Positions 46,526 to 55,678 of a stretch of 64,000 bases of DNA are shown piece after piece. The notes under the pieces are model-generated. The model saw nothing but the letters and a program-made list of their open reading frames with translations. It was not told the origin of the DNA and searched no databases. This DNA comes from Halalkalibacter sp. APA_J-10(15) (GTDB lineage: Bacteria > Bacillota > Bacilli > Bacillales > Bacillaceae_D), in the NCBI RefSeq assembly GCF_023017105.1, contig NZ_JALKEV010000009.1, forward strand, positions 124,001-188,000, given 5' to 3'. The position numbers and the translations under genes were made by a program. Position 1 is the first letter of the stretch. Every line of letters starts with the position of its first letter.

Positions 46526-46617
46526 AACCTTCTCTCCTTACAATTCATTATGTATGGCAAAGAATCTTTCTATATAATGAAAGGAGGTTCTCACGTAGAG
46601 CAACCTCCTGCTTTAAG

Positions 46618-46821
46618 CTAACTTTTGTATTGAGGCTCTTCTTGTTCGATTTGCTGCATTCTTGGTGTTAAGCCATCAATAACACTTTGTGTGTTTTGGG
46701 CCATTTGTTGATACAATTGCTTTGCTTGTTGATTTTCCGTTTCAAGTGCAAACGTTTCTAAGCTCGCTTGAGCACTTTTTAATCCGGCAATGGTTTGTTT
46801 CATTTTTGAACCAACCGTCAT
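46618..46821 (-). CDS. DUF1657 protein (67 aa), first gene of the spoVA2mob-type operon
   Basis: Small helical protein MTVGSKMKQTIAGLKSAQAS..., with a C-terminal EEPQYKS tail like the second copy. Start is the ATG at 46821: AAGGAGG is eight bases upstream, whereas the ATG at 46827 is too close. It is the leader gene behind a sigma-G-like promoter. A 92-base gap separates it from the lipoprotein gene. Confidence 0.88.
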   Translation of the reverse strand: MTVGSKMKQTIAGLKSAQASLETFALETENQQAKQLYQQMAQNTQSVIDGLTPRMQQIEQEEPQYKS

Positions 46822-46853
46822 CTTCATAACCTCCTTAGTCGTTAGTACAATTA

Positions 46854-46883
46854 TATTTTGATAAAATAACCAACAAACTATTA
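46854..46883 (-). promoter_or_regulatory. Candidate sigma-G promoter of the spoVA2mob-type operon
   Basis: Minus strand TAATA, 18 bases, CAAAATA: four of five and six of seven matches to GHATR and CATWHTA with correct spacing, about 35 bases before the first DUF1657 start. Confidence 0.55.
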
Positions 46884-46919
46884 GAGGAAAAATTTTACTT
46901 TTTAGAAGGAGCGTATCTA

Positions 46920-47447
46920 ATGTTCTTCAATCCCATTACGGTTATGTTAATTTGCACAAGTATTGTCCTTATAACTATATTTATTACGTATAAGCATGTA
47001 AAAAAGAAGATTCAGCTATTACTTAACGAAATAACAGATTTAAAAGTACCAATTTCATTAGTTCAGTCAGAAATACAAAAAAGCGTACAAGAAGAAAGTC
47101 GTACTCATGTTTTGATTATGCTATATCGCTTACGAGAAGCTGTTGGTAAGCAACAAGAACAGTTACACCCTCGATATATTGAGCAATTACCTATGACTCA
47201 TGGTTTATCAGAAGTTGAGCTTAGTCATCTATTTTCTGGTGAAGCAGCTTTAATTATTCATCAATATTGGGCGTCTTATCGTTCTTATGTGGAAAAATAT
47301 TGGTTGACAGATTCAGGGCAAATAAAAACGATTTTTCAAGGTAAGAATAATGACCTTAATACGGAACTCGGACAGCTTCACTTCGATTCACAAAAACTTG
47401 TCATCTATTTTGATCAAATGATTAGCAAGCTAAACTCACTCACATAA
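46920..47447 (+). CDS. Hypothetical membrane-anchored protein (175 aa)
   Basis: One N-terminal membrane helix (about 5-25), then an all-helical soluble part (about 30-175) with long amphipathic stretches (LRLREAV-like and QSEIQKSVQEES). No motif recognised. AGAAGGAG precedes the ATG. Divergent from the spoVA2mob-type operon, 53 bases upstream of a YetF-like gene, and probably co-transcribed with it and with the lipoprotein at 48201. Confidence 0.75.
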   Translation: MFFNPITVMLICTSIVLITIFITYKHVKKKIQLLLNEITDLKVPISLVQSEIQKSVQEESRTHVLIMLYRLREAVGKQQEQLHPRYIEQLPMTHGLSEVELSHLFSGEAALIIHQYWASYRSYVEKYWLTDSGQIKTIFQGKNNDLNTELGQLHFDSQKLVIYFDQMISKLNSLT

Positions 47448-47500
47448 ATCTCTTCTCTCTCGTTCAAACTAATTATAAGCGAGGGAAAAGGAGGAGTTAC

Positions 47501-48181
47501 GTGAATACAAACTTTCTTTCTCTAACAGTTGAGCTTTTTGTTGGTTTTTTTGCTTTGCTCGTCCTTACGAAAATTCTTGGCAAAAATCAAATTACACAAT
47601 TAACACCTTTCGATTTTATCTCAGCATTAGTTCTTGGGGAGTTAGTGGGAAATGCTATTTATGATAAAGATATTGGTCTACATTACGTTATTTACGCTGT
47701 TTTTTTATGGGGAGCACTTATTTATACAATTGAGATGATTACACAAAAATTCCGTGGCTCTAGAAGTATACTTGAGGGTAAACCATCCTTCATTATTGCA
47801 AACGGCAAAATTCAATTTTCAGAGTTAAAAAAAAATAAACTTGATTTCGATCAACTTCTCCATCTTCTTCGTTCACAAGGAGTTTTTTCAATTAGAGAGG
47901 TCGAATATGGAGTATTAGAAACGAATGGATCCGTTAGTGTATTAAAGAAATCCCAATATAGCTACCCAACTCAACAAGATTTGAATATGCCTCCTACATC
48001 AGTACAATTTCCTGTTTTTATAATACTTGATGGTGAAGTGATACAAGAAGGTCTGGACAAGCTAAATAAGGATGGAGCCTGGTTAAAGAAGGAGCTTTTT
48101 CAAAGAGGGATCGCTGGTCCGAAACAAGTCGTCTACGCAGAGTGGTTAGAGGATGAAGGGTTCGAAATTCAAACATACTAA
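47501..48181 (+). CDS. DUF421 (YetF family) membrane protein
   Basis: 226-aa YetF-type protein, third DUF421 gene in about six kilobases. Three N-terminal helices (about 5-75; LTKILGKNQITQLTPFDFISALVLGELVGN) and the cytoplasmic domains with FSELKKNKLDFDQLLHLLRSQGVFSI. No DUF1657 tail. GTG start with GGAGGAG upstream. It ends 19 bases before the alkaline-phosphatase-superfamily lipoprotein gene. Confidence 0.88.
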   Translation: MNTNFLSLTVELFVGFFALLVLTKILGKNQITQLTPFDFISALVLGELVGNAIYDKDIGLHYVIYAVFLWGALIYTIEMITQKFRGSRSILEGKPSFIIANGKIQFSELKKNKLDFDQLLHLLRSQGVFSIREVEYGVLETNGSVSVLKKSQYSYPTQQDLNMPPTSVQFPVFIILDGEVIQEGLDKLNKDGAWLKKELFQRGIAGPKQVVYAEWLEDEGFEIQTY

Positions 48182-48200
48182 AATGGAGGTATGTAACACC

Positions 48201-49766
48201 ATGAAACAACTAGCGCTCTTTATATTAATTGTCTTTATTTCATTGTGCGGGTGTCAAGATGAGAAGACAGATCAACACTCTCTCACACATCAACAAAAGA
48301 AAGCAACTCAAAACAACGGTCATAGCGTTATCGTCATTCTAATTGACTCAATGACTGAAAAAGTAATAGAAAAGGGACTTAAAGAAGGCAGACTACCAGC
48401 TTTACAATACTTAATCGATCATGGTACAGTCTTTCATGATCTCGTTGCACCGTTTCCTTCCATGTCAGTTACGATAGAAAGCACTTTGATTACAGGCGAT
48501 TCTCCAGATGAACATTCAGTTCCAGGGTTGAATTGGTACGATGCAACATCAGATTCTCTTATTAGTTATGGTGACTCTATCTCATCCATGTGGAAGCTAG
48601 GTCGAAATGATGTTATTGATCATACATTAAGTAAATTAAATAACGAACATTTAAATAAAAAATCAACAACGATTTATGAAAGCTTAAAGAGAAAAGGACT
48701 TACTACTGGTTCTATTAATATGCTTGTCTATCGAGGAGACACAAGGCATACACTCACTGTGCCTGCTCCTTTTAAAACCATTCTTCAATTGGAATCGGAA
48801 ACGATAGAGACTAAAGGGCCTGACCTTTTGGCATTTGGTAAAGCTATTCAACCTGAAATAAAAGGTGATGTTCCCGATGGAATAACAGAGCAACTTGGTC
48901 TAAATGACCGTTACTCAGCAGAAGTCATTGCTCAGCTCATTAAAGATGGACAACAACCTAACTTTCTGATGGCATTCTTTCCTGATTTTGATAAGCTTGC
49001 TCATCATCATGGACCTTATGCAATTGACGACTTTATTAAAGTTGATCATGATGTACAAACGATTTTAAATGCATATGAAAGTTGGGAAGACGCTCTTACT
49101 AAAAATACTTTTATCGTATTAGGGGATCATGGACAAAGTGAACTCATTCATAATAAAGAGTCTGTAGGAATTGAACTCGAATCATTAGTATATCCATATT
49201 CAGTCGCTTCGTTATTTGAATCACCTAGTAGTGGGGACATCATTATAGCGAACAACCATCGCATGGCTTATTTTTATTTGAATAATGAAGAACTTACATT
49301 TTCCCGAGTCAGCGAACTGTTATTACAAGATGATCGTATTGATCATATCGCCTGGATAGAAAATGATGAAGTCGTTTTACAAAAACAAGGTATCAAAGGT
49401 TATTTACGATTTAAAGAAGGCGGAGTATTACAAGATGACTATGATCAAAACTGGACACTTAATGGGAATAGAAACATCGCTCATATTTCAGTAAAAGACA
49501 ATTATATTAACTATAATGATTATCCGGATATCTTTCACCAGCTCGACTCAGCATTAAAAAGTCATGACAACACATTAATTGTTACAGCTAAGCCTGGGTA
49601 CACGCTGAAAACGGAAGCTGCACCCGTTCACGTTGGTGGTGGTGAACACGGTGGTCTTCACAAGACAGATACATTAACGTCTATCATTGTTTCTAGCAAA
49701 GAAAACCTGCCTGAAAAACGAAGGATGGTCGATTTATTTGACTATTTCCACACTTTTTTTAATTAA
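48201..49766 (+). CDS. Alkaline-phosphatase-superfamily lipoprotein (type I phosphodiesterase/nucleotide pyrophosphatase)
   Basis: A 521-aa exported lipoprotein: LCGC lipobox (C18), then a phosphodiesterase domain with metal/catalytic residues visible as ILIDSM (Asp), PFPSMSVTIEST (nucleophile Thr/Ser), FPDFDKLAHHHG (Asp/His), LGDHGQS (Asp-His) and HVGGGEHGG (His). Substrate unknown; relatives cleave phosphodiesters, nucleotide sugars or teichoic-acid-type groups. Start is the ATG at 48201 with GGAGGT upstream; the frame is open earlier, but that overlaps the DUF421 end. It seems to be the last gene of the 46920-49766 unit. Confidence 0.85.
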   Translation: MKQLALFILIVFISLCGCQDEKTDQHSLTHQQKKATQNNGHSVIVILIDSMTEKVIEKGLKEGRLPALQYLIDHGTVFHDLVAPFPSMSVTIESTLITGDSPDEHSVPGLNWYDATSDSLISYGDSISSMWKLGRNDVIDHTLSKLNNEHLNKKSTTIYESLKRKGLTTGSINMLVYRGDTRHTLTVPAPFKTILQLESETIETKGPDLLAFGKAIQPEIKGDVPDGITEQLGLNDRYSAEVIAQLIKDGQQPNFLMAFFPDFDKLAHHHGPYAIDDFIKVDHDVQTILNAYESWEDALTKNTFIVLGDHGQSELIHNKESVGIELESLVYPYSVASLFESPSSGDIIIANNHRMAYFYLNNEELTFSRVSELLLQDDRIDHIAWIENDEVVLQKQGIKGYLRFKEGGVLQDDYDQNWTLNGNRNIAHISVKDNYINYNDYPDIFHQLDSALKSHDNTLIVTAKPGYTLKTEAAPVHVGGGEHGGLHKTDTLTSIIVSSKENLPEKRRMVDLFDYFHTFFN

Positions 49767-49829
49767 ATGTTCGTAACCGTTATGTGTTTTAAGAGGATTG
49801 ATACGGTTGTTTAAATCAGGCGCAATGTT

Positions 49830-49932
49830 GCAAAGCAATCGCCACTCGAAACAAAGGTGATGAGAAAGCCGATTTGAATACGTTTACTTTAAACGTATTC
49901 ATTGCCCCTTCTAAGAGTGGAGATTGCTTTCT
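49830..49932. repeat. Long nested inverted repeat
   Basis: Outer arms AAAGCAATCGCCACTC and GAGTGGAGATTGCTTT pair over 16 positions with one mismatch; an inner perfect 11-bp hairpin (GAATACGTTTA / TAAACGTATTC, loop CTT) lies inside. No long T-run follows on either strand, so it is more than a plain terminator. A further short pair (AACCGT/ACGGTT) lies just before it. Confidence 0.7.
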
Positions 49933-49945
49933 CATTTATTGATCT

Positions 49946-50842
49946 CTAATATGGTGTCCACTTTACCTTCCGTGCTTCTTTAAAACGTTTTTCTACTTCT
50001 GGCCAATAAACAACGTTCCACCATTGCTCGATATATTTATTTCTCTCATTTTGATAGCGTAAGTAATAAGCATGTTCCCATACGTCTAATACTAATAACG
50101 GAATGACATCTTGCTGCGTTAGATTTTGGTGTTTTTCAGCTTGTAAAATTTCTAAACGATGTGCTCTCGGCGACCATACTAAAAGCGCCCATCCACCTCC
50201 CTCTACATGTTCAGCAGCCTGCGAAAATTGTTCCTTCATCTTGTTAAAGCTCCCAAAATCTTGTTCAATTTGTTTCTTTAACATACCTTCAGGTTGTCCG
50301 CCACCATTTGGATTCATCACTGTCCAAAATATCGTATGCAAATAATGACCAGCACCATGAAAAGCTAATTCTCTCTTCCAATGTTTAAGCAAATCATAAT
50401 TCCCAGTTTCCCTTGCTTCTTTGACTTTTTTCTCAGCTTTATTCAATCCATCAACATAGCTTTGATGATGCTTCATATGATGTAACTTCATTGTTTGGCG
50501 ATCAATGTATGGCTCCAAATCCTCGTAACGATATGGAAGAGGAGGTAATATATGCCCACCAATTGGAACAGAATGATCCCCTCTCTCTACCTCCTTTTCT
50601 CGTTGTAGATTATGCCAACTTTCGTAACAGTTCATTGCTAAAGTGTATAATTGCTGATTCTCATGGTCCTTAACGCCTGATTTACTTTTTTCTAACTCAT
50701 TGATTAACTCGTTCATAGACGACGTAAATTCACCATCGTCTATCACTAATGTTTCATCTCTGTTATAACATATCCGTTTTAACTCTTCTGCCCATTTTAA
50801 AACATCGTTAACATACTGTGAATGAATAGTATGAGTTTCCAT
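49946..50842 (-). CDS. sodF: Fe/Mn superoxide dismutase with N-terminal extension (SodF type)
   Basis: Dismutates superoxide. The 298-aa product has an extra helical N-terminal region (about 1-95) before the normal SOD fold. Metal ligands are predicted as H121 (LHHMKHHQSY), H169 (GHYLHTIFW), D253 and H257 (VLDVWEHAYY). B. subtilis SodF has a similar long form. Start is the ATG at 50842 with AAGGAGGAGAAG upstream; an ATG ten codons earlier lacks a ribosome site. The gene is single and lies next to the condensin genes. Confidence 0.9.
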   Translation of the reverse strand: METHTIHSQYVNDVLKWAEELKRICYNRDETLVIDDGEFTSSMNELINELEKSKSGVKDHENQQLYTLAMNCYESWHNLQREKEVERGDHSVPIGGHILPPLPYRYEDLEPYIDRQTMKLHHMKHHQSYVDGLNKAEKKVKEARETGNYDLLKHWKRELAFHGAGHYLHTIFWTVMNPNGGGQPEGMLKKQIEQDFGSFNKMKEQFSQAAEHVEGGGWALLVWSPRAHRLEILQAEKHQNLTQQDVIPLLVLDVWEHAYYLRYQNERNKYIEQWWNVVYWPEVEKRFKEARKVKWTPY

Positions 50843-51003
50843 CTTCTCCTCCTTACCATTTAATCCATTCATTATATGATGATAAGAGGTTGGTTCATGT
50901 AAAAATACACGAATTTTTTATGATTCTTCCTTTTTTGTTTCAATTTAAGGGCTTCACCATTATACGTTTCGAAATAGATGTCGTTCTCCAATAACTTATA
51001 ATC

Positions 51004-51050
51004 TAAAAAAAGATATGTCAAAGGCTCAATGAACCTTAGACACATCTTTA
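51004..51050 (-). terminator. Terminator of scpA-scpB
   Basis: AAAGATGTGTCTAAGG and CCTTTGACATATCTTT (minus strand) form a long stem with two mismatches, followed by seven T. Confidence 0.85.
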
Positions 51051-51054
51051 CCTA

Positions 51055-51633
51055 TTACTGAATTTCTTCAAATTGCTGTAAAAATAAATCTGCCTCATCT
51101 TCCAATGAACCGTCATCGACTTCATCAGGTAATGGCGGTAACTCTTCTAGAGACTTCAATCCAAAATGGTCAAGAAAAAAAGATGTCGTACCATACAGAA
51201 TAGGTCGACCCGTACCTTGCGCTCGGCCAACTTCTTTTATAAGTAATTTCGCTGTTAATGATTGTAACGCCTTTTCTGATTTTACTCCTCGAACATCCTC
51301 TACTTCCATTCTTGTAATAGGTTGTTTGTAAGCAATAATAGCTAATGTTTCAAGAGCAGCTTGTGAAAGCTGTGATTGGATAGGCGATGTAGCAAGCCTT
51401 TTAAAATAAGGGGCATGCTCAGCTCTAGTAGCCATGCGAAAAGCACCAGCGACCTCAACAATTTGAATCCCTTTTTTTTCATCTTCATACTTAAATTGCA
51501 AACTAGTGACCGCTTCAGCCGCTACTGTTGTATCAAGCTCTAATACTTCTGCTAGTTGCTTAATTGTAATCCCTTCATCACCAACCACTAGCAATAATCC
51601 TTCTATAACCGCTTGGAGTTCACGAAAAATCAA
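51055..51633 (-). CDS. scpB: Segregation and condensation protein B
   Basis: 192-aa kite protein with two winged-helix domains; forms the SMC-ScpA-ScpB condensin that organises and separates chromosomes. Typical blocks: IEGLLLVVGDEGIT (start) and ALETLAIIAYKQPITRMEVEDVRGV. The start overlaps the scpA stop by four bases. Confidence 0.96.
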   Translation of the reverse strand: MIFRELQAVIEGLLLVVGDEGITIKQLAEVLELDTTVAAEAVTSLQFKYEDEKKGIQIVEVAGAFRMATRAEHAPYFKRLATSPIQSQLSQAALETLAIIAYKQPITRMEVEDVRGVKSEKALQSLTAKLLIKEVGRAQGTGRPILYGTTSFFLDHFGLKSLEELPPLPDEVDDGSLEDEADLFLQQFEEIQ

Positions 51634-52394
51634 TGTAGATTCCCCCCCTCAACTCGGTAGATCATGATGCTTGTGAAATTTTCATCTTGTATGCAGCGAA
51701 CCGATTTTGTTTTCATCAACTCCAAAACAGCTAAAAATGTCATGACGATTTGTCCTCTATCCTGTTCATAAAATAGCTCTTCAAAGTGAACCGGGCGATT
51801 TAATTGACTCATTCGGTTAAGTACAAATTCAATTTTTTCTTCGATAGAGTACTCTTGGCTTTTTACAGTTTTCGTCTTAGGAGCCTGTAAAGCTTTACGT
51901 TTCGTTAGCTTTTGATAAGCAGCAAGCATATCAAATAATGTGACTCCTTGAATCGCCAACTCTCTCTTTTCTGCTTCAGTTATAAATTGATCTAATTCAT
52001 CAGGTGCACGAGTATAGGTAAGGCTTCTTTCTTTTTCCTTCTCCTTTAACTCATTTGCTGCTTCCTTATACTTTCGATATTCGATTAAACGAAGCATTAA
52101 TTCCTCACGAGGATCCTCCTCTTCTTCCAATACCCACTCTTCCTCAAATAACTCCTCCTGTTTCGGGAGAAGCATTTGGCTCTTGATGGCTAATAATGTA
52201 GCAGCCATCACTAAGTATTCACTGGCGATGTCTAACTCCAATTCTTGCATTGTTTCAATATACGTCATGTATTGATCAGTTATTTGTGCAACAGGTATAT
52301 CATAAATATCGACCTCTGCTTGATTAATTAGATGCAATAACAAGTCGAGCGGTCCTTCAAATGCATCAATCTTTACACTATATGAATTCAATAT
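51630..52394 (-). CDS. scpA: Segregation and condensation protein A
   Basis: Kleisin subunit of the SMC complex. The 254-aa product starts NSYSVKIDAFEGPLDLLLHL like known ScpA and has the LDIASEYLVMAATLLAIKS block. I place the start at the TTG (52394), where GGTGGT lies just upstream, instead of GTG 52403. Coupled to scpB. Confidence 0.95.
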   Translation of the reverse strand: MLNSYSVKIDAFEGPLDLLLHLINQAEVDIYDIPVAQITDQYMTYIETMQELELDIASEYLVMAATLLAIKSQMLLPKQEELFEEEWVLEEEEDPREELMLRLIEYRKYKEAANELKEKEKERSLTYTRAPDELDQFITEAEKRELAIQGVTLFDMLAAYQKLTKRKALQAPKTKTVKSQEYSIEEKIEFVLNRMSQLNRPVHFEELFYEQDRGQIVMTFLAVLELMKTKSVRCIQDENFTSIMIYRVEGGNLH

Positions 52395-52492
52395 AACCAC
52401 CACTAGCTTCTAGACTATCTACGAAATTATACCACACATTCAATAAATGGAGAACATATCTTCTAACCACACACTAAAATATACTCACTCTG

Positions 52493-52522
52493 TTCGATTC
52501 ACTTTTTTGCATATGTTACAAT
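52493..52522 (+). promoter_or_regulatory. Candidate promoter of ypuF
   Basis: TTCGAT and TACAAT are 18 bases apart with TGT before TACAAT making an extended -10. About 85 bases of leader would precede ypuF. Confidence 0.45.
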
Positions 52523-52608
52523 ATTCTAATATGGGGAGAATTACATGTATATAAAGTGAATCGTTATTTTGTTCCCATTTGTGATCCAACGATTAAAAGG
52601 AGACAATT

Positions 52609-53145
52609 ATGTACCCTATTAAATATTTAGATTATTTAATTCATTATCATATTTATCGTGATTACTTTGAATGTCACGAGATTTTGGAAGATCATTGGAA
52701 AGAAGTGACAAATCCGTTAGTGCATAATCAATGGGTTGCGTTAATTCAATTGGCAGTTGGGCATTACCATCACCGACGAAGTAATGATAATGGCGCTAGA
52801 CGACTGTATAAGAAATCCTACCATTTATGCTCTCTTTATTCTGATGAATTAAATCAACTAGGTTTAAATACAACTAAACTATTAAGAACTATTAAAGCAG
52901 TTGAAGCACAATTGAGAATGAATGAATTTCACGATGTTCATCTACCAATGTCACAAGATTTGTTAGCAGCTTGCAAAAAGCGTTGTGAGGAATTAGATGT
53001 TCAATGGAATTTGACTTCAGTCCCTTTTGTACCAAATTTTATTGTAAATAAGCATTCTTTACGAGATCGTAGGGAAGTCATAGATGAACGTGAGAAGCAA
53101 TTAACGAGGAGAGTAAAAGACAGGGAACTTCCCTTTAATGAATAA
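52609..53145 (+). CDS. ypuF: DUF309 protein YpuF
   Basis: 178-aa protein, length like B. subtilis YpuF. The N-terminal half carries the DUF309 signature FECHEILEDHWKE and QLAVGHYHHRRSN (conserved His/Glu pattern, possible metal site). Function unknown. AAAGGAG precedes the ATG. Divergent from scpAB, as in B. subtilis. Confidence 0.9.
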   Translation: MYPIKYLDYLIHYHIYRDYFECHEILEDHWKEVTNPLVHNQWVALIQLAVGHYHHRRSNDNGARRLYKKSYHLCSLYSDELNQLGLNTTKLLRTIKAVEAQLRMNEFHDVHLPMSQDLLAACKKRCEELDVQWNLTSVPFVPNFIVNKHSLRDRREVIDEREKQLTRRVKDRELPFNE

Positions 53146-53233
53146 CTACTTTTCTTAATTGCGAAGTAAGTTGATCTGAATGTACTTTAAGGAAGAAACA
53201 ACGTGTAACACACGAAGCCGACTCCGTCCTGGA

Positions 53234-53410
53234 CCACTGAAAAAGGATAAATCAACTTTTTCAGTGCCATTAACTAGCAATGTCTTCATTCGTTGCTCGC
53301 TTAATACGAGAAACCCATTCGTATCAAGCTTTTAAAAATAAGAAACGGTTTCGTTTCACATAATTCTGAAAGGGCACCGAAAAGTTTGATTTCAACTTTT
53401 TCGGTGCCCT
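53234..53410 (+). repeat. Dispersed three-hairpin repeat, full copy
   Basis: Three hairpins in a row: CACTGAAAAAG/CTTTTTCAGTG, then GCTTAATACGAG/TTCGTATCAAGC, then GGGCACCGAAAAGTT/AACTTTTTCGGTGCCC. The copy at 62857-63037 is the same element in reverse orientation; in the 58-base core I count 52 identical bases. It lies between convergent ypuF and ribT. Confidence 0.85.
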
Positions 53411-53415
53411 TGTTC

Positions 53416-53763
53416 TTAGGACTCCTCTTCTTCACAGGCGAGCATAAATGTTTTCGTTACATCAGTTGGCTTCAAGTCACAAGGAAGCATGAGTTTTAAC
53501 TGTTCAAGCATCCTCTTTCCTATTCCTTCTTTACGGTGTGATGGATTAACAGAAATATGCCGCAAATACGCATCCCCATTCTCAATTGAAACACCTACTA
53601 CGCCAACAATGTCAATCTCTTTCCAAACATACAATTTCCAACTCGAACTCTCTGCATACAAATCCATTGTCTGACGTAACTGTTTTAAATCTTTTTCGGT
53701 AGGCATGAAGGAGAGCAAACCCATTGCAATTTTTTGATGGCTTTTTTTATATGGTATTAGCAT
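53416..53763 (-). CDS. ribT: GNAT-type acetyltransferase-like protein RibT
   Basis: 115-aa GNAT-fold protein, standard companion of the rib operon; role in flavin metabolism unproven. Acetyl-CoA loop seen as RHISVNPSHRKEGIGKRML. Start is the ATG at 53763 (MLIPYKKSHQKIAMGLLSFMP, like B. subtilis RibT) with GAGAGG upstream. A 188-base gap and a weak terminator separate it from ribH. Confidence 0.9.
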   Translation of the reverse strand: MLIPYKKSHQKIAMGLLSFMPTEKDLKQLRQTMDLYAESSSWKLYVWKEIDIVGVVGVSIENGDAYLRHISVNPSHRKEGIGKRMLEQLKLMLPCDLKPTDVTKTFMLACEEEES

Positions 53764-53915
53764 AATAAAACCTCTCAACACCTTATCTACTAAGCAATAA
53801 AAGTTGTATTCATTTTACTACATCTTGTAACAGTTTATCATAGTTATCTATGCTGCTACGCGGATCTTCCCGAAAAAAATGTTACAACTACATTACAGCC
53901 TATGCAAGAAAATTG

Positions 53916-53940
53916 AAAAAGGTAACACCAACCCTTTTTG
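53916..53940 (-). terminator. Weak terminator after ribH
   Basis: AAAAAGG and CCTTTTT pair around a ten-base loop. The stem is short and AT-rich, so partial read-through to ribT is plausible. Confidence 0.45.
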
Positions 53941-53951
53941 AGAAACCTCTT

Positions 53952-54419
53952 TTATTCAAAGTTTTTCCCTAAATTGGCCATTTCAATTGCAGCTGTCGCA
54001 GCATCCCACCCTTTGTTACCTGCTTTCGTTCCAGCTCGTTCTACAGCTTGTTCAATTGTATCTGTCGTCAAAACTCCAAAGATAACTGGTTTACCTGTAG
54101 AAAGTGTTAATGACGATACTCCTTTTGCAACTTCACTGCAAACATAATCAAAGTGAGGCGTCGCACCTCTAATGACTGTCCCTAATGTAATAACGGCATC
54201 ATAACGTTCTGAATCAAGCATCTTCTTTGCTGCAAATGGGATTTCAAATGCACCAGGTACCCAAGCAACATCAACATCTTCTTCTTTAACACCATGTCTC
54301 TTGAGAGCATCCTCTGCTCCACCTAATAATTTACTTGTAATAAACTCATTAAACCTTCCTACAACAATCCCTACTTTTAAACCAGTACCAACTAAATGTC
54401 CTTCAAATGTTTGTCCCAT
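53952..54419 (-). CDS. ribH: 6,7-dimethyl-8-ribityllumazine synthase
   Basis: Joins the pyrimidine and 3,4-dihydroxy-2-butanone-4-phosphate to give lumazine, the step before riboflavin. The 155-aa product has the family blocks [37 protein letters not shown] (catalytic His in the latter) and GVLTTDT. Icosahedral capsid type by length. Fourth gene of the rib operon, 16 bases after ribBA. Confidence 0.97.
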   Translation of the reverse strand: MGQTFEGHLVGTGLKVGIVVGRFNEFITSKLLGGAEDALKRHGVKEEDVDVAWVPGAFEIPFAAKKMLDSERYDAVITLGTVIRGATPHFDYVCSEVAKGVSSLTLSTGKPVIFGVLTTDTIEQAVERAGTKAGNKGWDAATAAIEMANLGKNFE

Positions 54420-54435
54420 CTTGTATTCCCCCTCG

Positions 54436-55659
54436 TTACTTTTTAAAATGTAGCATATGTCCTAGTTTTTCAGATTTTGTCTTTAAATAACGTTCATTAT
54501 CTTTGTTATGCGGTAATTGCAACGCCACACGTTCAACAACTTCTAAATCATACCCCTTTAAGCCCGTTATCTTACGTGGATTGTTCGTTAGAAGGCGCAT
54601 TTGTCTAACGCCTAAATCACGTAAAATTTGTGCTCCAATACCGTAATCACGTAAATCCGGAGCAAAACCAAGCTTTTCATTTGCTTCGACCGTATCATAA
54701 CCTTCTTCTTGTAATTTGTACGCTTTAAGTTTGTTTATCAAACCAATACCGCGTCCTTCCTGTCTCATATAAAGTAAGATTCCTTTTCCTTCTTCCTCTA
54801 TTTGAGCAAGAGCTGCATGTAACTGTGGTCCGCAATCACAGCGATGAGAGCCAAACACATCGCCTGTTAAACATTCAGAGTGTACACGAACGAGCATAGG
54901 CTCTCCTTCAATAATGTCTCCTTTCACAATTGCAACACTTTCTTTCCCTTCAAGAACATCTGTGTAGCCAATTGCTTTGAAATCTCCAAAATCTGTCGGC
55001 AGCTTAATTTCAATTTCTCGTTTTACTAATTTATCTTTTTTACGACGATAACGAATTAAATCTTTGATCGTAATCATTTTTAACTGGTGCTCATCAGCAA
55101 TAGCACGTAATTCAGGTACACGTGCCATCGTACCATCTGCATTCATAATTTCACAAATGACTCCTGCTGGTTTTGCACCTGCTAGACGAGCTAAATCGAT
55201 CGCTGCTTCAGTATGACCTGCCCTTCGTAAAACGCCACCTTTTTTCGCTACTAGTGGGAAGATATGACCTGGTCGTTTGAAATGGTGCTTTTCTGCATGC
55301 TCATCAATAAGAGCTCTAACTGTAACCGCGCGTTCCTCAGCTGAAATGCCCGTTGTTGCTGTATAATGATCCACACTTACCGTAAATGCCGTACCGTGTG
55401 GATCTGTATTGTGATCAACCATCGAAACAAGATCAAGCGCTTGTGCTCGCTCCTCTGTAATTGGAGCACATACTAATCCACGACCATGAGTGACCATAAA
55501 ATTAATAACTTCATCTGTTGTTTTTTCAGCAATTGCGACAAAATCACCTTCATTTTCTCGATCCTCATCATCACACACAATCACGACTCTACCCTGTTGT
55601 AAATCCTCTAATGCTACTTCTATAGAATCAAATATCATTTTCTCGTCAGCCTGACTCAT
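54436..55659 (-). CDS. ribBA: Bifunctional DHBP synthase / GTP cyclohydrolase II
   Basis: N-terminal DHBP synthase (about 1-205; [12 protein letters not shown] acidic loop) makes dihydroxybutanone phosphate from ribulose-5-P; C-terminal GTP cyclohydrolase II (about 210-407) opens GTP. The zinc cysteines are in [15 protein letters not shown] and the catalytic region in [10 protein letters not shown]. 407 aa, normal length. Confidence 0.97.
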   Translation of the reverse strand: MSQADEKMIFDSIEVALEDLQQGRVVIVCDDEDRENEGDFVAIAEKTTDEVINFMVTHGRGLVCAPITEERAQALDLVSMVDHNTDPHGTAFTVSVDHYTATTGISAEERAVTVRALIDEHAEKHHFKRPGHIFPLVAKKGGVLRRAGHTEAAIDLARLAGAKPAGVICEIMNADGTMARVPELRAIADEHQLKMITIKDLIRYRRKKDKLVKREIEIKLPTDFGDFKAIGYTDVLEGKESVAIVKGDIIEGEPMLVRVHSECLTGDVFGSHRCDCGPQLHAALAQIEEEGKGILLYMRQEGRGIGLINKLKAYKLQEEGYDTVEANEKLGFAPDLRDYGIGAQILRDLGVRQMRLLTNNPRKITGLKGYDLEVVERVALQLPHNKDNERYLKTKSEKLGHMLHFKK

Positions 55660-55678
55660 TTATTCTCACACCCCTATC

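Noticed and set aside
42431-49766. Mobile-element boundary around the spoVA2mob-type operon
   Set aside because: I looked for transposase, resolvase or terminal inverted repeats of a Tn1546-like element and saw none in the window.
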